Below, one piece after another: positions 57,301 through 64,000 of a DNA stretch of 64,000 nt. Position 1 is the first letter of the stretch. Every line of letters starts with the position of its first letter. The notes below the pieces were generated by a model. The model had not been told where the DNA came from and ran no database searches. It saw nothing but the letters and a program-made list of their open reading frames with translations. A program made the translations under genes and the position numbers. Source of the stretch: Tragulus kanchil (taxonomy: Eukaryota > Chordata > Mammalia > Artiodactyla > Tragulidae); contig JAIOJX010000032.1 of the NCBI GenBank assembly GCA_022376925.1, forward strand, positions 172,137,979-172,201,978, in the 5' to 3' direction.

Positions 57301-58822
57301 AGAAGTTACATGTAATTTTTAAATTGTTTTTTAGCTTTATTGAAATATAACTGTTTCAATAAACTGTACCTATTTAAAGTAGACAACGTCATGTTCATGA
57401 GACTGTTGTTCAGTCGCTAAGTGTGTCTGACTCTTTGCGACCCCAAGGTCTGCTGCACGCCAGGCTCCTCTGTCCGCCACTGTCTCCCAGAGACAGTGTC
57501 TCCCACTGTCTCTCAGATTCATTTCTATTTAATCTGTGATGCCATCCAACCATCTCATCCTCTGCTGCCCTCTTCTCCTTTTGCCTTCGATCTTTCTCAG
57601 CTGGGATCCTTTCCAATGAGTCATCTCTTCACATCAGGTAGCCAAAGCATTGGAGCTTCAGCTTCAGCCCTTCTAATGAGTATTCAGGATTGATTTCCTT
57701 TAGGATTGAACGAGCTGCCGGATTCCCTTTCCAATGAGTCATCTGAGATGGCCCTCCTGAGTCAGAAGGTGGGGATGCAGTGCTTATCTGAGGGTTCAAG
57801 TGGGTTGCTTCTCTGTCCCCATTTTCCAAGCAGCAGGAGGGGGACCTTTGGGGGTAGCTACAGGTCAGGATTGCTGGCTCCTACACCTTTAACATCAGCT
57901 GCGTCTGCATCTTCTGGAAGGAGGCTTTGTCCCTGCCCTCGTTTGAGACCTAGGTCCACCCATGTGCTTGTAGAATTAGCACACTTCTGGGACCAGGTAC
58001 AGTGCTGTGGTGACCTGAGACTGTGGGACCTACTGGTCCACAGGGTCCCGGGCGTGACCCACAGAGGGTGGGACGCACACCAGGCTGACGATGCAAGCCA
58101 GGCACAGTCCCAGATCTGACCTTGATCCGAGGAAGAGGTCCCGGGGCATTACCTTTTTGAAAATAAGTATGAGCAAACTTTTGAGCCCAATCTCCTCAAA
58201 CTGATAGCCATTAGCTGGGCAATCAGGGGTGACTGGAACAGGGGGAGAGGAAGCTTGTACGAGTCTGAGTCCTGTGGAGCAGGCAAGGCTGGGTCTTCTG
58301 GGAGCCCCGGAGGCCAGGCTTGGCCTAGGAGCAGCTCTGAGACCCTGGTGTCCTGCTCAGAGGCTGTTTCTCAGTCTTCAAGATGGGCGTGGCTTCACTG
58401 AGTTCACAGAAGTTACATGTAATTTTTAAATTGTTTTTCAGCTTTATTGAAATATAACTGTTTCAATAAACTGTACCTATTTAAAGTAGACAACGTCATG
58501 TTCATGAGACTGTTGTTCAGTCGCTAAGTGTGTCTGACTCTTTGCGACCCCAAGGTCTGCTGCACGCCAGGCTCCTCTGTCCGCCACTGTCTCCCAGAGA
58601 CAGTGTCTCCCACTGTCTCTCAGATTCATTTCTATTTAATCTGTGATGCCATCCAACCATCTCATCCTCTGCTGCCCTCTTCTCCTTTTGCCTTCGATCT
58701 TTCTCAGCTGCGGGATCCTTTCCAATGAGTCATCTCTTCACATCAGGTAGCCAAAGCATTGGAGCTTCAGCTTCAGCCCTTCTAATGAGTATTCAGGATT
58801 GATTTCCTTTAGGATTGAACGA
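56630..58822. repeat. Tandem duplication 16 (about 1107-base unit)
   Basis: Copy 1 is 56630-57713 and copy 2 is 57740-58822. Both begin 'catctgagatggccctcctg' and end 'ctttaggattgaacga'. The left end of copy 2 is shortened ('gtggggatgcagtgc' against 'gtgggggatgcgcagtgc'); near the right end of copy 1 'cagctgggatcc' differs from 'cagctgcgggatcc'. The 26-base filler (57714-57739) looks like a damaged repeat of 'cctttccaatgagtcatc' (57607). Confidence 0.95.
57399..57713 (-). mobile_element. BovB LINE 3' end, antisense (copy 1 of duplication 16)
   Basis: 'gttgttcagtcgctaagtgt', 'gatgccatccaaccatctca', 'gagtcatctcttcacatcag' and 'agtattcaggattgatttcc' are antisense BovB. The element is cut at 57713 by the duplication junction; its fuller version is 58505-58880. 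Confidence 0.9.
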
Positions 58823-58880
58823 CTTGACCTCCTTGCTGTCCAAGGGACTCTCAGGAGTCTTCTCCAGCACCACAATTGGA
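58505..58880 (-). mobile_element. BovB LINE 3' end, antisense (complete version)
   Basis: Extends past 58822 with 'gacctccttgctgtccaagg' and 'cttctccagcaccacaattg', then returns to antisense L1 sequence. Confidence 0.9.
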
Positions 58881-59720
58881 AACCATAACTACAGTCAAAT
58901 GATGAATATAACTATCACTTCCTAAAGCTTCCTTGAACTCCTTGTAATCCATCCCCCATCTTACCCTTCCTCAGATAACCACTGTCTTCTGGTCTCTTTA
59001 TTCTGCTGCATTGACCTCTATGTTATATATCATCATGCTATTGTCTATATACACATATATACCTATACGTTAATATGATACTGTCTTGATCAGTGTAATT
59101 TTGTAATAAATCATGACATTTATTCCTTTAAGCTCTCTGAGTTTGTTCATTTTTCTCCCCAAAGTCTGTGTTTGTATGGAATTAGTCTAGATGCATGTGT
59201 TCTAATGTATTTTGAAGTCAGCTAATCCATTTTTACAGTAAATTTGCTGAGATTTTGATTGAGATGATATCAGATCTGTACGTGCACTTGGGGACAACTG
59301 ACTCTGCTCCCCCGTGAGTGCACTGCTCCTGTCCGCTCACAGAGGTGTTCCTCTCCCACTGTTTTGTCATCCTCTGTGTCGTTTGTACTTTTGCCAGATT
59401 CATCCTCAAGCATTTTATCTGTTTTGCTTATGTTTGAATAATTTTATTTCTTTAATTTCCATTTCTTTCTGTTTACTAGTTAATATATAGCAATATATAG
59501 AATAGTTAATGTTAACATACAGAACTGTATTTATTGACTTGTATCTTGCAAACTTGGCAAACTCACTCATTAGTTCTGGTGGTTTTTGTTTTTGTAGATT
59601 CCTTAGGATTTTCTGTGTTGAAGGCCATGTCTATGAGTAGTTACAACAGTTTCATGTCTACCTTTAAACTACGTATGCCTTTATTTTCTCCCTCTGCAGT
59701 TTGGCCTTAGTGTACATGTG

Positions 59721-59944
59721 TGCATGGTCAGTCACTTCAGTTGTGTTCGACTCCTTGTGATCCCATAGACTGTAGCCCATCAGGCTCCTCTCTCAGTCCA
59801 TGGGGTTCTCTAGGCAAGAATACTGGAGTGGCTTTCCATCTCCTGCTTCAGGGGATCTTCCCAACCCAGGGATGGAACCTGTGTCTCCTATAGCCTCCGC
59901 ATTGGCAGGTATATTCTTTCCCGCTTGAGCCGTCTGGGAAACCC
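59721..59944 (-). mobile_element. Bov-tA SINE
   Basis: Antisense copy from 'gtcagtcacttcagttgtgt' to 'ttgagccgtctgggaaaccc', with the insertion 'tagcctccgcattggcaggt' in the head. Inserted in the antisense L1; 'ttggcctta' precedes it. Confidence 0.92.
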
Positions 59945-60837
59945 CTTTTGCGGTAGCTAGAACCTCCAATATTGCACTGAATAAAAATGCTGAGAACAGA
60001 CATCCTTATCTTGTTCCTGAGCTCGGGAACGTGTAGTCTTCTACCCTTAGTGATGTCAGCTGCAGCCTTCTTGTAGATGCTTTTCTTCGGGCTGAGAAAC
60101 TTCCTCTAATATTAATTTGCTGACAGTATTTATAAGGAATGAGGTATTAGATTTTGTGAAATGAGTCTCTTATGTTTATTGATATGATCATCTTTTTTTA
60201 CTCCTTTATTTTGATAATGTGATGAATTATAGTATTTGATTTTCAAGTGTTAAGTCAACCTTGCCTTCTTTCATAAGCCCCATTTGGCCACAATGTAGTA
60301 TCCTTTTTACCTATTGTTAGATTATATATGCTCAAGTTTTGTTAAGAATATTTACATCTATGTTCATGAGGGATATTTCTCTGTAGTTTCATGTAGTGTT
60401 TCTGGTTTTGCTATCAGGGTAATGCTGACCCTGTACAAGTTAGAAAATGTCCCTTCCTCTTCCGTTTTTTGGAAGTATTTGTGTAGAAGTGATTTTGTTT
60501 CTTTCTTAAGTGGTGATTGAACTCTAGTTAAGCCATCTGGGCCTGGGATGGCTCTCTGTGAGAAGGATTTTAAGTACAAATTCAACTTCCTTAATAGGTA
60601 TAAAGCTAACCCATTTAGATTGCCTATTTATTCTTGAGTGAACTCTGGGAGTTTGTATCTTCTGATATTTTCCCTTTTCATTAAGTTATTGAATTTATAT
60701 AAAGTTGCTCATAATATTCTCTCAGTATTATTATTTTTGCCTATAGGATTTGTAGTGGTGTTGCTCCTCTCCCTTATTTCTGATATTGGTAATTTCTTTT
60801 TTCTCTCTCTTTCTCCAGATCAGTTTGGCTAAAGGTA

Positions 60838-61045
60838 AGGGCCTCTCTGGTGGCTCAGATGGTAAAGAATCCACCTGCAGTGCAGGAAACCGATGTTCGA
60901 TCCCTGGGTTGGCAAGATCCCCCAGAGAAGGGAATGGGCATCCACTCCAGTATTCTTGCCTGGAGAATTCCATGAACAAAAGGGCCTTGCAGGCTACAGT
61001 TCATGGTGCTACAAAGAATCAGACACAACTGAACGACTTTCACTT
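60838..61045 (+). mobile_element. Bov-tA SINE
   Basis: Complete plus copy: 'agggcctctctggtggctca', 'gatgttcgatccctgggttg', 'gcatccactccagtattctt', 'atcagacacaactgaacgac'. It interrupts the L1 motif 'tttggctaaag' / 'tatcaatttg'. Repeated at 61933-62140. Confidence 0.93.
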
Positions 61046-61300
61046 TATCAATTTGATTGATCTTTTCAAATACTTAGCTTTGGGCTTCATTGTTTTATAT
61101 CATTTTTCCTTTCCCATTTCCTGATATTTATCTTACTTTTTCTCATTTCTTAAACTGGAAGCTCAAATTATTGTTCCAAGAATATTTTTTTTAAGTTATA
61201 TGTTTAGTTCTATAAATTTCACCTTAAGTACCGTTTTAACTTCATCTTACACATTTCAACATACCGCTTTTGCTTTCATTCATATCAAAGTATATTCTAG

Positions 61301-61520
61301 TGCATGCTAAGTCACTTCAGTCTTGTCTGACTCTTTGTGACCCTATCGACTGTAGCCTGCCAGGCTCCTCTGTCCATGGGGTTCTCCGAGCAAGAATGCT
61401 GGAGTGGGCTGCCATTTCCTCCTCCAGGGGATCTTCCTGACCTGGGGATTGAACCTGAGTCTCCTGCGGCTCCTGCACTGCAGGCAGATTCTTTGCCACT
61501 GAGCTACCGGGGAGGCTCTA
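61301..61520 (-). mobile_element. Bov-tA SINE
   Basis: Complete antisense copy: 'gcatgctaagtcacttcagt', 'gactgtagcctgccaggctc', 'agaatgctggagtgggctgc', 'ctgagctaccggggaggctc'. It carries the insertion 'cggctcctg' in the head. Repeated at 62396-62615 and, in part, at 63639-63752. Confidence 0.93.
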
Positions 61521-61932
61521 TATTTTAATATTCCTTGTCATTTCTTCTTTGACCCATGTGCTACTTAGAAGAATATTATTTAGTGTCCAAATATTGGGGA
61601 ATTTCTAGATTTCTGTCAGGTATTGATTCCTAGTTAATTTCATGGTAGGAAATTGCATTATTTGAAGTTTACAAATTCAACTTCCTTAATAGGTATAAAG
61701 CTAACCCATTTAGATTGCCTATTTATTCTTGAGTGAACTCTGGGAGTTTGTATCTTCTGATATTTTCCCTTTTCATTAAGTTATTGAATTTATATAAAGT
61801 TGCTCATAATATTCTCTCAGTATTATTATTTTTGCCTATAGGATTTGTAGTGGTGTTGCTCCTCTCCCTTATTTCTGATATTGGTAATTTCTTTTTTCTC
61901 TCTCTTTCTCCAGATCAGTTTGGCTAAAGGTA

Positions 61933-62140
61933 AGGGCCTCTCTGGTGGCTCAGATGGTAAAGAATCCACCTGCAGTGCAGGAAACCGATGTTTGATCCCT
62001 GGGTTGGCAAGATCCCCCAGAGAAGGGAATGGGCATCCACTCCAGTATTCTTGCCTGGAGAATTCCATGAACAAAAGGGCCTTGCAGGCTACAGTTCATG
62101 GTGCTACAAAGAATCAGACACAACTGAACGACTTTCACTT
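61933..62140 (+). mobile_element. Bov-tA SINE (copy 2 of duplication 17)
   Basis: Same insertion as 60838-61045. Confidence 0.93.
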
Positions 62141-62395
62141 TATCAATTTGATTGATCTTTTCAAATACTTAGCTTTGGGCTTCATTGTTTTATATCATTT
62201 TTCCTTTCCCATTTCCTGATATTTATCTTACTTTTTCTCATTTCTTAAACTGGAAGCTCAAATTATTGTTCCAAGAATATTTTTTTTAAGTTATATGTTT
62301 AGTTCTATAAATTTCACCTTAAGTACCGTTTTAACTTCATCTTACACATTTCAACATACCGCTTTTGCTTTCATTCATATCAAAGTATATTCTAG

Positions 62396-62615
62396 TGCAT
62401 GCTAAGTCACTTCAGTCTTGTCTGACTCTTTGTGACCCTATCGACTGTAGCCTGCCAGGCTCCTCTGTCCATGGGGTTCTCCGAGCAAGAATGCTGGAGT
62501 GGGCTGCCATTTCCTCCTCCAGGGGATCTTCCTGACCTGGGGATTGAACCTGAGTCTCCTGCGGCTCCTGCACTGCAGGCAGATTCTTTGCCACTGAGCT
62601 ACCGGGGAGGCTCTA
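62396..62615 (-). mobile_element. Bov-tA SINE (copy 2 of duplication 17)
   Basis: Same insertion as 61301-61520. Confidence 0.93.
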
Positions 62616-62774
62616 TATTTTAATATTCCTTGTCATTTCTTCTTTGACCCATGTGCTACTTAGAAGAATATTATTTAGTGTCCAAATATTGGGGAATTTC
62701 TAGATTTCTGTCAGGTATTGATTCCTAGTTAATTTCATGGTGGCCAGGAAACATAACTTGCATTATTTGAATTC

Positions 62775-62860
62775 TTGTAAATTTACTTATTTTACTTTTG
62801 TTTTTATTTATTTTATTTTATTGTTTACTTTATTTTATTTTTACTTATTTTACTTTAATT
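62775..62860. repeat. AT-rich simple-sequence tract
   Basis: An irregular (TTTTA)n-like tract. It appears again at 63913-64000 through tandem duplication 18. Confidence 0.85.
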
Positions 62861-62861
62861 T

Positions 62862-62998
62862 TTCTGGAGCTCATGTGGCCAGAGCCGGTGCTCTGCAATG
62901 AGAGAGGCCACTGCGATGGGAGGCCCACACAGGCCAAAGAAGAAAGATGGATAAATGAAAGACCAATAGAAGTGGCCAAAAAAAAAAAAAAAAGGCAA
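62862..62998 (+). mobile_element. CHR-type SINE, 3' part
   Basis: 'agccggtgctctgcaatgag', 'aggccactgcgatgggaggc', 'cacacaggccaaagaagaaa' and an A-run tail (62979-62993). The tRNA-like head is missing. Confidence 0.82.
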
Positions 62999-63002
62999 AA
63001 CA

Positions 63003-63638
63003 CCCAATGTTACTGGAGTATAATTGATTCACAAAATTGTGTTAGTTTCAGGTATATAGCAAAGTGATTCAGTTGTACATATACATATGTTCATTCTTTT
63101 TCCATTTTTTTTTCTATAAAGGAATACCAAGCAGAATATCGAGTTCCCTGTGCTATATAGTAGGTCTATTGATTATCTGCCTTATATACAGTAGTGTATT
63201 TCTGTTAATCCCAACCTCCTGATTTATCACTCCCCTCCACATTTCCTCTTTGGTAACCATAAATTCATTTTCAATATCTGTAAGTCTGTTTATGTTTTGT
63301 ATATGAATTCATTTGTATCATTTTTAAGTTAAATTCCACAGAGGAGTGATGTCATATGATATTTGTAGTTCTCTAACTTATTTCACTTAGTATGATAAGC
63401 TCTAGGTCCATCTATATTGCTGCAAATGTCGTTATTTTATTCGTTTTCATGGCTGAGTCCTTATTCCATTGCATATGCATACTGCATCTTCTTTATCTCC
63501 TCCTCTTTCGCTGGACGTTTAAGTTGCTTCCCTTCCATGGCTGTTGTAAACAGCGCTGCATAGAATTCTGTGGTGAATATGGCATGTGTCTTTCAGTTTG
63601 GGTTTTCCTGGATATATGCCCATAGCAGGGATTCTAGA
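63003..63638 (-). mobile_element. Ruminant L1 3' end, antisense
   Basis: 'ctggagtataattgattcac', 'gttccctgtgctatatagta', 'cacttagtatgataagctct', 'tcatggctgagtccttattc' and 'ggctgttgtaaacagcgctg' follow the antisense L1 3' region in order, with less divergence than the old L1 to its left. It ends at the junction of tandem duplication 18. Confidence 0.85.
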
Positions 63639-63752
63639 ATGCTGGAGTGGGCTGCCATTTCCTCCTCCAGGAGCCTGGGGATTGAACCTGAGTCTCCTGC
63701 GGCTCCTGCACTGCAGGCAGATTCTTTGCCACTGAGCTACCGGGGAGGCTCT
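63639..63752 (-). mobile_element. Bov-tA SINE, partial (third copy)
   Basis: Head half of the antisense Bov-tA at 62396-62615, starting mid-element because of tandem duplication 18. Confidence 0.9.
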
Positions 63753-64000
63753 ATATTTTAATATTCCTTGTCATTTCTTCTTTGACCCATGTGCTACTTA
63801 GAAGAATATTATTTAGTGTCCAAATATTGGGGAATTTCTAGATTTCTGTCAGGTATTGATTCCTAGTTAATTTCATGGTGGCCAGGAAACATAACTTGCA
63901 TTATTTGAATTCTTGTAAATTTACTTATTTTACTTTTGTTTTTATTTATTTTATTTTATTGTTTACTTTATTTTATTTTTACTTATTTTACTTTAATTTT

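Larger units (their letters stand above)
60575..62742. repeat. Tandem duplication 17 (about 1095-base unit)
   Basis: Copy 1 is 60575-61669 and copy 2 is 61670-62742. Both begin 'tacaaattcaacttccttaa'. The right end of copy 1 reads 'tttcatggtaggaaattgca', where copy 2 and the third copy (63876) read 'tttcatggtggccaggaaac'. One other change is 'gatgttcgatcc' against 'gatgtttgatcc'. Confidence 0.95.
57301..62790 (-). mobile_element. Long old L1, antisense, with BovB and Bov-tA insertions
   Basis: The antisense order runs from the 3' end ('gctttattgaaatataactg') through 'gtatcttgcaaacttggcaa', 'gaataaaaatgctgagaaca' and 'tatcagggtaatgctgaccc' to 'gatcagtttggctaaaggta'. These are the antisense landmarks of L1M-type ORF2. 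Inserts: antisense BovB (57399 and 58505), Bov-tA at 59721-59944, 60838-61045 and 61301-61520. Tandem duplications 16 and 17 inflate it. Confidence 0.75.
62491..64000. repeat. Tandem duplication 18 (about 1138-base unit, cut by window end)
   Basis: Copy 1 is 62491-63638 and copy 2 starts at 63639 and runs off the window. Both begin 'atgctggagtgggctgccat'. Copy 2 lost about 10 bases at its left end ('ccaggagcctggggattg' against 'ccaggggatcttcctgacct'), which both earlier copies retain. Confidence 0.94.

Noticed and set aside
4798..61520. tRNA genes suggested by A- and B-box-like sequences
   Set aside because: They are the tRNA-like heads of Bov-tA and CHR SINEs. No intact cloverleaf with normal anticodon and flanks was found.
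2455..63761. Repeated ORF pairs as paralogous small genes (for example 41947-42222 and 43049-43324, or 44654-44241 and 45796-45383)
   Set aside because: Each pair is the same DNA seen twice through a duplication. None has a recognisable domain or plausible gene structure.
2455..64000. The duplications as a satellite, segmental-duplication cluster or novel replication-linked amplification system
   Set aside because: Only the length is shared, not the sequence; differences cluster at the junctions; fillers look like noisy read ends; three-copy votes always blame the junction-adjacent copy. An assembly artefact explains all of this.
1..64000. CRISPR array
   Set aside because: No short regularly spaced direct repeats with unique spacers; the spaced similarities are SINEs.

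Overview
This is nuclear DNA of a ruminant, most likely a bovid. The evidence is the repeat content: BovB LINE fragments, many Bov-tA SINEs (a tRNA-like head joined to a BovA body ending near 'cacgactgagcgac'), and CHR-type tRNA-derived SINEs that start 'gggcttccctggtggtcc'. Older L1/HAL1, MIR, MaLR LTR and MER1-like remnants lie underneath. I cannot tell cattle, sheep, goat or other ruminants apart from the sequence alone. I found no host protein-coding gene, RNA gene, CRISPR array or operon. Open frames are short, mostly on the wrong strand of repeats, or chance frames in GC-rich DNA. The window reads as intergenic or intronic sequence.

The dominant and most unusual feature is 18 head-to-tail duplications of about 1.06-1.16 kb each. 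They occur at 2455-4656, 5418-7607, 13357-15533, 16027-18253, 18571-20799, 23914-26180, 27975-30144, 31435-33593, 38612-40937, 41859-44064, 43838-46122, 46522-48786, 49274-51460, 51375-53535, 53191-55363, 56630-58822, 60575-62742 and 62491-64000 (the last is cut by the window edge). The duplicated sequences are unrelated to each other and cut across SINEs, LINEs and unique DNA alike; only the length is shared. The two copies of each pair are nearly identical, and the differences (often homopolymer-run changes) lie mainly near the right end of copy 1 or the left end of copy 2, where the copies meet. Six places have three copies, and in all six the odd one out is the copy next to a junction. This is what unmerged, overlapping contig ends look like, so I read it as a false-duplication artefact of assembly. 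Collapsing it would shorten the window to about 44-45 kb.

Layout. 0-5.3 kb: a 5'-truncated BovB, a possible LTR, unassigned DNA and SINEs. 5.3-15.5 kb: L1 fragments in both orientations hit by BovB and Bov-tA insertions, including an L1 ORF1 mosaic with an inverted block at 12.36-13.23 kb. 15.5-27 kb: AT-rich old L1/HAL1 and antisense L1 with CHR and Bov-tA insertions. 27-34.5 kb: mixed SINEs and unassigned DNA. 34.5-46.5 kb: GC-richer, with MaLR LTRs, a BovB tail, a short CpG-rich patch, MER1-like elements and a CHR inserted in a Bov-tA. 46.5-57.3 kb: mostly unassigned DNA with MIR and Bov-tA copies. 57.3-64 kb: a long antisense old L1 interrupted by BovB and Bov-tA copies, then a ruminant L1 3' end.

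Most repeat boundaries are by eye and good to about 5-20 bases. Family names come from recognition of consensus phrases, not from a database search.
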